A stretch of DNA of 64,000 bases from Hymenochaete sp. R1 (lineage: Eukaryota > Basidiomycota > Agaricomycetes > Hymenochaetales > Hymenochaetaceae), in assembly GCA_019400425.1 (NCBI GenBank), contig JAFREE010000058.1:1-64000 (forward strand), in the 5' to 3' direction. Position 1 is the first letter of the stretch. Each line of letters starts with the position of its first letter. Positions 34,811 through 48,890 of the stretch are shown in pieces. Under the pieces are notes generated by a model. It was not told the DNA's origin and did not search any database. It saw nothing but the letters and a program-made list of their open reading frames with translations. Made by a program: the position numbers and the translations under genes.

Positions 34811-36389
34811 ATGGCCCCAACACGATCATTCAAAACCTCCGCTGCTTACAACCCCATCGCCCACCGATCTACGACCACCCTTCCCAATCGTCCTCAGCAT
34901 CCCCGTTACGACGTTTTCGGTATTCTCTTGTCCGAAAAGAGATTCATTGACGACGTAGTACCAGCCCGTCCTCGTCCTCGACGTGTCAACATTTACGCGG
35001 AGACACGCTCAAGCACAGTAGGTACTTTTCCACACTCAACAACGTCTCACTCTAACTTCTTCTCTCAGTCGTTTGAGCAGAGGCGGGTGGAACGCAACAG
35101 GAAGTTCGAGAAGGGCAACTCGCAGATACTGCCGCTGCTCGACTTGGACCCGGGTAGGTTCGCCGCTGACCGAGGCGAGCCCAGTTCCAAAGCCCGGGTT
35201 CGGCAGGGCGGGCGATCAGACAAGTTGGTTGAAAAGCATGTAAGTATTCTCATCGCTCTCTAGCACCATTCTCTTTCTCACTTCAAGTATGCCAGGCCCA
35301 AACAATAACCACCACCACCACCATTCCATCTGGTTCTGAAGACGACGTAAGTACCAGCCTCTTTCTTCGTCAATATTGTCAGCCTCACGGACTCTGTGCC
35401 ACCGCCAGCTTTCGGACCAAGACCAGCCACCTTCACCCTCTCCCGTTGGAGTCGAATACACCAAGTCGACCGCTTGCGCCGTGCCCAGACGACGCCTGTC
35501 ACCAAGCGGACTCACGAGCTCTCTGAAGCCACCCAGCTCAGACCTCGACGACTCGTTGACACGACTCAACGCTCTCAATATCAGGTCGGAAGACAGTCCA
35601 CCCAATCCAGGGGCTGTCAGTCCGATGGTAGTGCCCATGTGCAATCGGAACTCACGCAAGCGCGATAGGGCCGAGGAGGAAGGGGAAGCTGCCCCCTACG
35701 TCGGGTTTGACGATATTGAACGACCACGAACCCCGACGGTGAAGCGGCGACGAATACAAATCCCGCTCACACCCGCCCCGACAACCAACCCCGCTATGCC
35801 AACTCGGCGGGTTGTACAAGAGGACGAATACCCTGGCTCACCGGTCACCCGAGCCAGGAAGACAGTCGTCGACACGCAGGTAGACAAATTCGACTCGACT
35901 ACCACCGCACCCCTTCTTGGTGGATTCGAGGACGCCCCTGCGTCGACGCTGTGCAAGGCAGAGGACTTCATTGTCGAGTCCTTCCTTGCAAGCCTCCACG
36001 AGGAGCTAAAGGATGCCGACATCGAGAAGGCTGCTACGGAGCAGTTCTCGATGCCGGACATTCTGCAGGCTCTCGAGGAGGTCTCGAGACCATCCCCGTC
36101 GCCTTCGGTACAAACGGAGATGGCGATGGACCTCGACCCCGACGGCTCATTCAACGCGGCAGAGGTCGTCTGCCCCGAGCCCGTCAGCCTCATGGAGATC
36201 GAATGGATCGATACCCCGATGGACGTGGACGTCGAGCTCCATGTCCCGATGGATATCGTCATCGATTGCAGCTACGACTACTCACTCGACAACTCACTCA
36301 TTATGGAGGAGTCGAGTCTGGATCTAGGCGACGCTATGGACATGGAAATAGACGTCGACGAAGAGGACTATCGTATGGACTGTACCTGA
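34811..36389 (+). CDS. Unrecognised Ser/Pro-rich protein with acidic C-terminus
   Basis: I do not recognise this protein. Four exons (34811-35017, 35069-35239, 35296-35346, 35409-36389) join in frame to 469 aa. The N-terminus (MAPTRSFKTSAAYNPIAH) leads into a basic region with FEQRRVERNRKFEKGNS. A short Thr run and a Ser/Pro-rich centre with a bipartite basic patch (VKRRRIQIPLTP) follow; the patch could be a nuclear localisation signal. The last 130 residues are strongly acidic with repeated Asp-Met pairs (DTPMDVDVELHVPMDIV). Most of it looks disordered. The last exon is clearly richer in C and G than its neighbours, with strong C-ending codon use. It might be a nuclear regulatory protein; that is a guess from composition only. 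Confidence 0.7.
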
Positions 36390-36657
36390 GTCGCACTCCG
36401 CATGACTCGGTTCTCTAGTTCTCTCAAGATCCTGGACAGTCGTAGCTTGGCAAGCCCATGAGGCCCTCGAAGTGAGTCTCTCGCATTTATTTACATTCTT
36501 ATATTTTACTTATCCATATATCTTTTCTGTAGGACGCTCGCGGTGAACACTCGGGTGAATCCCGTACCGCGGCTCTTCGGGTCCTTTTTTTTGGAGACCG
36601 GGCCGCTTTCTCGCCCTTCTCCTCCCCTCCGACGCACCGTAGGTCTGCTAGAAGGCT

Positions 36658-36903
36658 TTGGCTTCGGCGACCGACTTGGTCTTCGAATTGCCGGGGCCAC
36701 TAGCTTACTTCTTACGGACGATCACCCTGGATCCACTCGCAAGTCTCTTGGGAAGCGTGCTTACTCTCTTATTAACGCTTGGACTGGCTTGGATCTGGCA
36801 GCTTGCTCTGTGTGCACGAAGGTCGACACGCGCACTCGGCAAGAGGTTTGTTGTCGCAGACATCGAAGACACTCGAAACCCTAGGACGAACTTCGACGAA
36901 TGA
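36658..36903 (+). CDS. Possible small membrane protein (doubtful)
   Basis: An open frame of 81 codons starting at ATG 36658 encodes one strong hydrophobic stretch (LLGSVLTLLLTLGLAWIWQL) followed by basic CARRSTRALGKR and a polar tail. That is the shape of a single-pass or tail-anchored protein. A plausible donor-acceptor pair lies upstream (about 36470-36533), so it may be the last exon of a longer transcript. No homologue is recognised. It could also be a chance ORF in the GC-rich tract after the upstream gene. Confidence 0.25.
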   Translation: MASATDLVFELPGPLAYFLRTITLDPLASLLGSVLTLLLTLGLAWIWQLALCARRSTRALGKRFVVADIEDTRNPRTNFDE

Positions 36904-37658
36904 GTATTCCCGATCACAACTGACGCTTTCGGCTTGGATGGCCGTTGGCGTTGGGGACCAGCATAGGCTAAGTCTTATCAAAGGGTGATATTGACTTCAG
37001 CTTGGTTACGATGATTCTAACTACTCGTCTGCGACTCTCTGGGGCTCATGCCCTACCCCCGCGAATAAATATCAATCCTCGAACTCCTCGAATTTCCTTC
37101 GCTTCGATCCCATTTCCTTCTCTCGTCTTTCCCGATCTTGTTCCTGTTTCTCAGTCTCGTTTCTTTCTCGGTCTCGTTTCTGTTTCTCGGCCTCGTCTCA
37201 GTCTCGGTTTTTATCCATCTTGATTAATTTCTCTGTAATATCACACTATCTACCATCGTGATGGTCGTCGAAGCTCGTTCAAACTTTGTTTCGGACTTGA
37301 GTTCCGCCTCACGATCTTCTTCTACTTTCTCTTTTTACAGCTCTTAATATCTCGCATTCATATAGTTGTATGAGTATCCCTCATGGTCCTTATCTATTTA
37401 TTTTTTGCCTTGAGTTTTCTTTCGCTTCTGAGGAATCATATTTTGCCAGATCATGCACCTCAGACATACCTTTTCCGTTTGGTATAGTTCCGCCAATTTG
37501 AGCCGATGTGCGACAATAGGCTTCGAAATGCTTAAACTGAAGAGCCCAGAAGATACAGTGCTCGGCTTTAAAACTACAATAGTGTAGTGGTGAGATTCAG
37601 TGTCACATACAAGCAAATTCAACAAATCTTCTATGATCGCCATACTACCATGCTACTT
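36904..37658. other. Intergenic region with CT-rich tract, MTHFR 3' side
   Basis: About 750 bp between the doubtful small ORF and the MTHFR stop. Apart from the CT-rich repeat listed separately I see nothing that looks coding. Confidence 0.5.
37078..37216. repeat. Degenerate CT-rich tandem repeat (TCTCGTTTC-like)
   Basis: Pyrimidine-rich plus strand with repeated units near TCTCGGTCTCGTTTCTGT, most regular at 37140-37210. Copies are imperfect, with a period of roughly 15-25 nt. It is a low-complexity satellite-like tract in an intergenic region. Confidence 0.6.
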
Positions 37659-40031
<2,373 letters not shown>

Positions 40032-40130
40032 CGCGGTAATGAATGAAGCCGTAGCCAAACCAATGGCAACTTGGAGCGCCTTCATCGCACACGTCGTTCA
40101 GCCTCCTACCCTTCCTTCTCGACCACCACC

Positions 40131-41543
40131 ATGTCATTTGACTCGTTATCATCTCTACAGGCCGTCTATGCCCGAGCTCTGAATACAGCAAGCAAGGCTT
40201 CGTCATTACCAACTATTGAAGATGACACACAGGTCGGCCTTTCTGGCTGTCCCTCACACAGTCAAATGCAATGTTTACGCCGATAGCTGCTCTTAGGTCC
40301 TCGTACAGTCTGCCGTCGTAGACCTGGAGACGGTAGCTTCGCGCGTGCAGGCACTGCATCTTTTCAGCTCCAATGAAAGTCTAGAGGAAGTCTCAACGAA
40401 GGACCTCTTGTATATGACCGTCCCCTTTGTCAGCGCTGAGGTCGAATTGCATGCTCGCGCAACGCAAAGAGAAGAAAGGATCTCGAGGCTGCAAAAAGGC
40501 AAGGCACGTATGCTTGTTGCATTCGTATCACATTCAGTTCTGACAGCATTCTAAGGCGTATTTAGACTCTTTCATTTCTATCCTCAAATCCTATGGGGTC
40601 ATCCCGGAGGACGAGATGAGGCTATATGCACAAGGAAGCTCTAGCATTTCGGACCCTGCTAAGAAACGCGAAACTAAGATTGCTCAGTTTAAAAAAGAAA
40701 AGGAAATCAAGAACAAAATAAGTGTGAGTCAAAGCACAATGACGCTCCCTGCATTACACAACTAACAATGTGCTAGGGCTGGAGGCAAAAGCATCGGTTG
40801 CCCGAGGTTGATACTTCCAATGCTTACGAGCTTGTAGTCTCCTTGCTTCCTTCCGCAAACGATGAAATCGAAGATGATGACAACGAGGATCCTTTGAGAG
40901 AGATTCTACTTCTCCTCTTGCGGCTGCAGTGGGCGCAAGCCAACGTGAATTTGGAGGGCATGAGACAAGAGTTCGAATTACTAGCAAATGCACCGACGGA
41001 GGTGCCAGAGGGACAGGTGCATCGTCTGGATGCGGATGATGGAACATGGCGATTGGACAGACCTTCGACATCCATGTGGAACCAACAGGGACCTATACTG
41101 GGCGCTAGTGGCAAAGTAAGTCAATCGGACTGCTTGCGCGGTGTTGTGGGGTTAACCCGTCACAGCCATTAAGACCGTTTACAATCCTGCCCGCTGGAGG
41201 TGGCGAACGGGCGCGACTACAGAGCGGAGTGTTTGGGCCGGATCATCGCCTGCCGACCATGAGTATTGATGAATACCTCGAAGAAGAACAACGTCGCGGA
41301 AACATCATTAGCGGAGGAGGGTAAGTCCATATTCTCTCTCGGCTGATCATGCGGCTGACCTCTCGAAGGCCCAAATCTGCTGCTGAACCAACCAGAAAAG
41401 AGCAACTTGCTATCGAAGCCGAGAAGGATGGCACCCGTGAAGGCGGGGAGAGTGCCGAAGAGAAACGTCAAGAAGATGAGAAATGGGCAAGGTTTACAGA
41501 CGAGAATCCGCGCGGGTCAGGCAATACAATGAATAGAGGATAA
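40131..41543 (+). CDS. TAP42: Tap42/alpha4-like PP2A phosphatase-associated protein
   Basis: Binds catalytic subunits of PP2A-type phosphatases and links them to TOR signalling. The ATG at 40131 (CACCATG) gives MSFDSLSSLQAVYARALN. Conserved segments are LLYMTVPFVSAEVELHA, RISRLQKGKAYLDSFISIL, KKRETKIAQFKKEKEI, LLLLRLQWAQANVNLEGM and FTILPAGGGERARLQ. The C-terminus is the highly typical SIDEYLEEEQRRGNIISGGG, then EKWARFTDENPRGSGNTMNRG. Intron 40504-40555 after QKGK needs a GC donor (GCACGT) to hold the frame. About five introns in all. Its start lies 46-100 bp from MTHFR, so the two share a minimal promoter. Confidence 0.93.
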
Positions 41544-41653
41544 AGCGGTAGATATAGGTAGTAAGAAATGAATCCGGTGCGCGAAACAAAGAAAATTGCG
41601 AGATCGAACATAATCACAATAAGCAGAAACGTTGGCCCAGCCACGATTCAGAT

Positions 41654-42582
<929 letters not shown>

Positions 42583-42938
42583 AGTTGCTGGAACCTTTTG
42601 AATCTGACGCTCCTAGAGACGCTTGGTCTGTTCCTTTTTAGAAGTCCAAAGCGTTCAAGGCAAGCGCTGCAGCGACTGAAGATGCGACGAGGATGTGCAA
42701 AGTAGACGAAGGCGAAACGGAGCACAAAATGAGATGTGGCGGCACTGGCATGGCGGAGATCCACGTTCCACTGCTGGCCGGTTAGGTAAGACCGAAATCC
42801 AGATCGCTGAACTTCATTTGCTTGTTCAACTACGGATTCAGATACACTCAGGCATTTCGATCATACCATAATATTTTCAGAAATTTCAACAAAGAACAAA
42901 GAGAAGTGTTTCTACAAGGAAGCAAGACAGCGAGCAAA
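42583..42938. other. Intergenic: YPT6 promoter
   Basis: About 350 bp between the YPT6 start and the 3' end of the next minus-strand gene. No motif stands out. Confidence 0.5.
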
Positions 42939-44828
42939 TTACATGTAATCATCATCTTCATCAGAATCGGGAGGGCGCAACCCTCCACGGCCCGCTTTAA
43001 TCTGTCCTAGACCCCTGTTCACCGGATGACTGACCGGAACGTCGTTCGGATCGAAGTCGTCATCAAAATCGAATCTTGATTGCGCATTCGAGGGCGGAGT
43101 ATGTTGGCCAGAAGGAGCCGTAGCCGTAGAGGACAGCGAGGGCCGAGGAGCCCAGCAATCCTTATACTGTTCATCTATGGCTTTACCTGATGCCATACGT
43201 CTCCAGGCTTCGATAAGAAGACTTCGGGGTGAGAGGGGGAAGTAAGTAGGGGGATATCTTTTGCGGAAGGAAGAAACCCACTAGCAATCATTTTTCGTAT
43301 TTTCGTTACCTTGTTCAATCCCTAGTCTTCTGGACAAATCCTTCAACCCTTTAACGCTTTTAATGTCAAGCTTGCTCATAACCAGATACATCGATTGCAC
43401 ATCAACGACAAAGACCTTTGCAGGTGGAGGCGCTTCTCCGTCCTCCTCGTCCTCATTCACATCCTCAGGTTCAGGTTCTGTCATCTGGTCCTCCTTGACT
43501 TCCATCTTATCCTCCTTGTCCTCATACCGTAATGGCGGAGATTGATCCCTCTTTGGAAGCGAGATACGTTGACGAGGAGATGCTGACCTTCTTCGATAGC
43601 CCTGAGCTTGATCCCGTTCATATGGATCCCGGGTATGGCGAGAGTGTTCGGGATCATATCTTTTAGTGCCGCTAGCTGTGAATTTATTTTCATTCTTTAC
43701 ATCAGGCTTCGAGCAATGAGCGTCCGAGCCTCGAAATAGTTCGTTTATTCCTTGAGTATAGGAGTTCACATCCACGCCGAGCTTGGCCAGAGAAGTAAGC
43801 GTCTTCTTTGCGTTAAAAACGAGAAGGAAAGCCTGTTTGGAATCAATCGACGCGAAAAATGTCCTGAGACGTTCACCGATTTCTCCTTGACGCGTCATTT
43901 CTAGGATCTCCTGCACGAAACTTTGAATTAGGAGGCAAGGAATCAGACCCCAGGCAAGATTTACCTGAGTTGATCCCATCTGATTTTGTTTTGATTTTGT
44001 TTCGCGCACGCGCACAGAAGCATGATAGGCTATATTGCTGGGATAATTATCTTCTTTGACAGTCAAGCAAGGGACGGATGCGAGACGAAGGCTTAAAATT
44101 GTCGGATCTGTTTCGGCCTTCTCGTAGGTATCGCCATTCCACGTCTCTGGCAGAAGGGCAACAAATGAAGTCGAGGCAATCCAATAAGGTGGGTTCTTTA
44201 GACAGAACTTGTGTATTTCGTCTGGGCCAAAGGGGTTGTCTATAGCAGCATATAATAGCCTTGCAAGCACATCGATTAATAAGAGAAACGAATATAGAGA
44301 ACTAACCGACCTTTGATGTTCAAAGGCAGCGCGAGCAGGATTATATCCTCCGAAATTTTTGTTTGCAGCCGAATTATCAAACAAAGGACCACTCCTCCCT
44401 CCCTTTCTCTTCTTCTGTTCGTAGGTCTTCATTTTTGCATGCAAAGACGTAGTCGACTCGAACGATATGGGTGATAATGAGGCGTAGAAGTTAGCAGGGT
44501 CTGGTCGAATGGGAGAGCGGATGTAACCTGTACGATCACGCTGCTGCGCATGTATCGTTATTTTGGTCATCTGTGCTTGAGTGGCCAGAATATAAGAGCA
44601 TCCCGAGTCCATGATTCCGAGGATGAGACCAATAGGCCTCTGAGGATCATCTGGTATTTGGTAGGCTCTTGCGTCCAGGCAACCTGCTTTGTTGCCTCCA
44701 ATCCGTGAGTCTTGCAGAGAGGAGAAAATAACTTCCGCCAGGAGGCGAGTGTCCCAGCCAAACCTGTGAATGACTTGTTGGTCTGAAACATTTGAATGCA
44801 GGAGCAGGATATTATAGATACCATCCAT
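42939..44828 (-). CDS. Unrecognised protein, possible divergent DEDD-type nuclease fold
   Basis: I do not firmly recognise this protein. The ATG at 44828 gives MDGIYNILLLHSNVSDQQ. About four introns are implied: two in-frame ones (about 44323-44273 and a 54-nt one after MGSTQ) and a last one after ENTKNDCY. The total is roughly 570 aa. The middle holds a Lys/Arg-rich patch (YEQKKRKGGRS). The C-terminal half has SKQAFLLVFNAKKTLTSLAKLG, a charged RS/acidic insert, then VFVVDVQSMYLVM, KGLKDLSRRLGIEQ and ENTKNDCYLLIEAWRRM. That order faintly recalls the end of Gfd2/YDR514C-type RNase H-like nucleases (NAGNDAYxxL), but the acidic catalytic residues are not evident. The tail is acidic, ending RPPDSDEDDDYM. 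It is head to head with POT1 across 259 bp. Confidence 0.6.
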
Positions 44829-45087
44829 GTGTATGGGAACTAAGTCCCGCAAGTCGGTAGTACATGGTGGTGGTTGATAAAGAGTAAAGTCGATAGACTC
44901 CAGTAATGTGACAGATTTGAAAGGGCATTAATTATATAAGCTGGTTTGTTTACAACAGTTTGTCCAATTCGCGTTAGCGACACGTGCGCGTGTATTCGCG
45001 CGCGATCTCGCGTCTTGCTGCTGTCTTGCTCTTGCTTCACTCTCGCCCTTGCTTCTTCCATCCCACTCAGCGGTGTCTCACGCAGAC

Positions 45088-48000
45088 ATGCCAAAACGTC
45101 CAATTTCGCCATCTCCTCACATTGAAGCGTGCAAGAGGCTTAAACTGACGCAAGACCAGTTCGCGGATGCCTCGAAAGAAATTGCATGGAGTAATATCGA
45201 ACGAGTGGTTTCCGAAACACGAACCAACGAGTCTGACTCGAGTTGGATTAAAGGCAATGTTGGCATTGTTTTCCATAGCAGAAAGGATGTCAAGCAGTTC
45301 AAACTCAGATCTGTGGACGGTGACGTTCTAGAGATCACTATTTCCTGTCAACAGCATGCCCAATTCAAGGTGAACATCGGGTCGAAGGTGAAGTTATCCT
45401 TGAGGGGAGGGACACTTGCCAAGTCTTCATCCCCCTCATCTCTACATTTCTCATTACATTTCATCGATGGAGCAACAATGGAGATCATGAAGGAGGTAAA
45501 GGGACTGTCAATGGGTGTAGTTTTCGATTTCTGGAACGGTGCGTGCTTCATAGGCCTTCAATAAGAACCCTTTTCTCATTCGAAATACAAGAACCGGAGT
45601 CGGATTTGCAACCGCAATCGCCTCAGCTGGACTGGTACTCAACGCCAAGGATACTTGTCAAGAACAACCCGTGCACCAGAGATGAAGAGCATATCAATGA
45701 AGAGGAGAATGAAGCTGGTCTTTACGCTTCATCTCCTTCCGCAGGTCCTCCAGAAACCCCAGACAGAGATACCAATGAAGCTATTTTTGAAAGCTCGATC
45801 ACCGTCCGCGAAGGGTCGCCCGTCTCTAGTGCTCAGATAGTAGCTATTACACCAACGACGATAGATACCAGCCAAGGTGGCGAGCTGAACTCATTACCGG
45901 AGGCTAAAGCGATGACTACTTCATCAGGCCACGTCCAGGCATCTCAAATTGAAAACGACCGACTTCAAGCAAATGACGACCTTAGAGATACGCAGTCTCC
46001 CCTTCCGAGCAAGGATAATTTAGAAGCCGCTCCCAGCCGCACACGCACGGTCGCCGAGAAGAGAAGAGGAAGACAGCAGAGGAAGAAGCAGAAGAAATTG
46101 TTAGAGCAGACTCCAGACATTTCACCTGCGCCTCCTCTGCGCAACCCCATACTCGATCTTCAGGCTGGAATCCTCGATGACGCTGGCACCGTACGCGTAT
46201 AGTCACATGTGTTAAATCGCTCTAACTTCCATTATAAACAGAGTTTTCTCTACCATCCACTGGAACAAATCAAAGCTAACGATTTCGTCAATGTAATCGG
46301 GGTTATCGGGGCCATTGACTCAGGATTAACCAGGACTGGTTGTAAGTCCTTCAAAGTTCACAGGTGAATTTTAGGTTCACCGATTGTAGCTATCAGAACC
46401 ACGGTGCGCCTAGTCGATCCGTCCAGGTTCGAGCACGGGGCACATTTTGTTATCACTTGTTTCGGAAGTAGTGGAATGGAGACCTGGATGCCAGTGGGTG
46501 AAAAGGGACAAGTGCTGTTGATACGCAACATTAAAGCGGCTGATTTTAATCGAAGCGTAAACGGATGCGTGTATCAAGGTAAATTGGAATGGATAGGGTA
46601 CGATCCACAGGATGGAATTTTCTTCAATCCTGCGTACGATGCATCTGTGAATAGTTGGGAGATCGATCCTCTTCATAAGGCTCAGTCAAGAGAGCTCGAT
46701 TATATGATTGATCTAAGCTGCTGGTGGCAAGCTGTCAATGAGAATCACGGTGCAATTCAAATTCAAGTGAAGAACGGCCAGGAGCACCGCAACATCGGAG
46801 ACGTTAACACTAATGTTTTCTTTGATGCTACCGTTGAGGTGATCGTTTTTCCATTTGAATGCAGCAGAGTGCTCACGATTCCTAGATCATAAGGGCGTCT
46901 ATCCATAAAGAAAATGAATCCGACGGCACAAATGCAATTGGCGATTTTATTGTGTCAGACTACACTCAAAATCCGATGCTCAGCTCCGCCGGTGTCTATG
47001 GACAGTGGGCCGTGCACGTCAACACTTCAAGAATACCTGAATATCGACTAGAAGAGATGGAGGTGGGAACATATTGGTCCATCAGGAATACCCGATTGAA
47101 AGTTCGTTCTGGAGGCGCCATTGAAATGGATATGTATGCTGCGAAGCTGTTCGAACTGGATCCTGAGAAACCTACACCACTTCTTAAAGAGTTATTGAAG
47201 TGAGTGTCTCGTCCTACAATCATACATGATGCTGACGCGCTATTGAAGGCGCAAGGATGAATATCTTGAGTCCAATAAGCCCTTGTCATCGCGGACTGTG
47301 GTCAATAACGCCCAGCAATCGGATATCAATGACATCACGACCATCTCTGATATTACTCGGAACGGATTTTACAATATCGTAGTTGAGGTGTGGTAAATAT
47401 TGCGGACATGTTTGATGATGATGGCTAACGAACGCTCATCTAGTTAATTCATCGGAGCAATCACGACGATAGGGCCACGGACCTCTACGTGACTGACTAC
47501 TCTGAAAATTCGTTGATTACCAGTGAGAAGCCGCAATGGCTCAAGCGCAAGTTTGCCGGACTTCCCGTTCCTGTGCTTCATATAAGAGCATGGGACGAGC
47601 GGACACTGGTGAAGGAAATAGACTTGAACTCGTTCTACACCATTTCGGACGTAAAGATTGTGGATAAAGATAGGATTGGCATGGATGGGGACCTCAAATT
47701 CTCCGACAGGCGGGTCAAGAGAATAGATGTCGGGAAAGGCGTCAATATAGCGCTTAGAGAGCTACAGAAGTAAGCGTGTTTTTATATGTTATGTGATAGG
47801 ACCTTGTTTTCTCATTCCTTTCGCAGTCGTAAGGAGAAATTCCTATCATTGCATCGCGTGCCCTCTCCGGATCCTCCCGCAGTACCACAGCACGGCAAAG
47901 AGGTTCACAACATCGTTGTCTCGGACGCGATAAACCATGGAAGCAAACACCTTCCAGTGCTTTCAATAGTACAGGGCAAAGCAAGCCAAGACAATTCGAC

Positions 48001-48579
48001 TAAATTCAGGCTCCATGCTCGTGTTAAGGACTTCTATCCCCTTGACATTAGGGATTTCTCCATTCGAGTGTGCACGAATTGCCAGAAACCGTAAGCATGT
48101 CTATAATGTCTTTTTTTTGTCTAATTTTTTCTCGGTCAGAATCTCCGAGAAGCATAACGCATGCACTATGTGTGAAGATGGTGACGCTGAATACGTCTGT
48201 TGCATTTTCCGCTTCTTTTTCCTGCTTGAAGATGCGACTGGAGACACGCTTATGGTCGAAGTTTGTAGAGACGCAGTAAGTCATTGGCACCGTATGCAAT
48301 TCTAGAATGGGATCTTACGAAGAGAATGTCCAGGATACGTTTCTCTCGGGAATCAAACCTAGTGAATTATCAATAGACACTGTGACTCTCCGAACTGTCA
48401 AGCGAAGGCTGCAAAAATGCTTGGGAAATTTGGTTGAGGTTCACGAAGGGATCAAACGAAAGGAGCGTATCAAAGCGGACTATGGACCTTACTTTGATCT
48501 TGTAGTCGAAAAGCTGGACAATGACGGACGGAACGATTTCTATTCTCTCTCTGGTTGTGAAGTTGCAAGCCCTTCATAA
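45088..48579 (+). CDS. POT1: Protection of telomeres protein 1 (Pot1)
   Basis: Single-strand telomere-binding shelterin subunit. The ATG at 45088 gives MPKRPISPSPHIEACKRLKL. Exons include 45088-45538, 45592-46190, 46242-46341, 46390-46838, 46886-47199, 47249-47387, 47444-47769 and 47827 onward. A Ser/Pro-rich N-terminal region is followed by the Telo_bind OB fold: LEQIKANDFVNVIGVIGAID, RTTVRLVDPS, then GQVLLIRNIKAADFN. A second OB-like region covers DLSCWWQAVNE through LLKELLK. Near the C-terminus a zinc ribbon has CTNC and CTMC followed by FRFFFLLEDATGDTLMVEVC, as in the Pot1 C-terminal OB fold. The last intron acceptor (about 48325) was chosen because it restores DTFLSGIKPSEL. Human and fission yeast Pot1 start with the Telo_bind fold, so the long N-terminal region before it is unusual. 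Confidence 0.87.
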
Positions 48580-48890
48580 TCGGAATCTCGGAATCATTAT
48601 ATACTGGTATTCTCTTCCTTTCTTTGTACTTATCTCTATCTCTACTGCATTGGCATAGTTTCTTTGGATGTAACTTATAGTTAATTTGCTTCATTTTATT
48701 TCGGAATATATACTTGTGACCAAATAGTCGATTGTTCAAAGCTGGGCGTTGGTCTGGACTAGAGCGAGCGTGTGGCGCGGCGCGGCAAAGTCACAGTAAA
48801 TATATCGTGTCTCACGCGGCAACGCAACGGCCAGCCTTTATTCTTCGACACCCGCGGTTGTGGTGAGTGTCGTACAGACACACGACGACG
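48580..48890. other. Intergenic: POT1 3' flank and kexin promoter
   Basis: About 310 bp. A GC-rich stretch (GTGGCGCGGCGCGGC, about 48770-48786) lies about 110 bp upstream of the kexin ATG. No other feature is seen. Confidence 0.5.

Noticed and set aside
35696..36262. Minus-strand Ser-rich ORF of 188 codons
   Set aside because: Antisense of the GC-rich last exon of the unrecognised acidic protein; composition is explained by codon bias.
37261..37400. Possible continuation of MTHFR past 37659
   Set aside because: The reading frame ends with the family-typical VHHDYK...WAFLL tail and a stop at 37661-37659; sequence beyond is non-coding.
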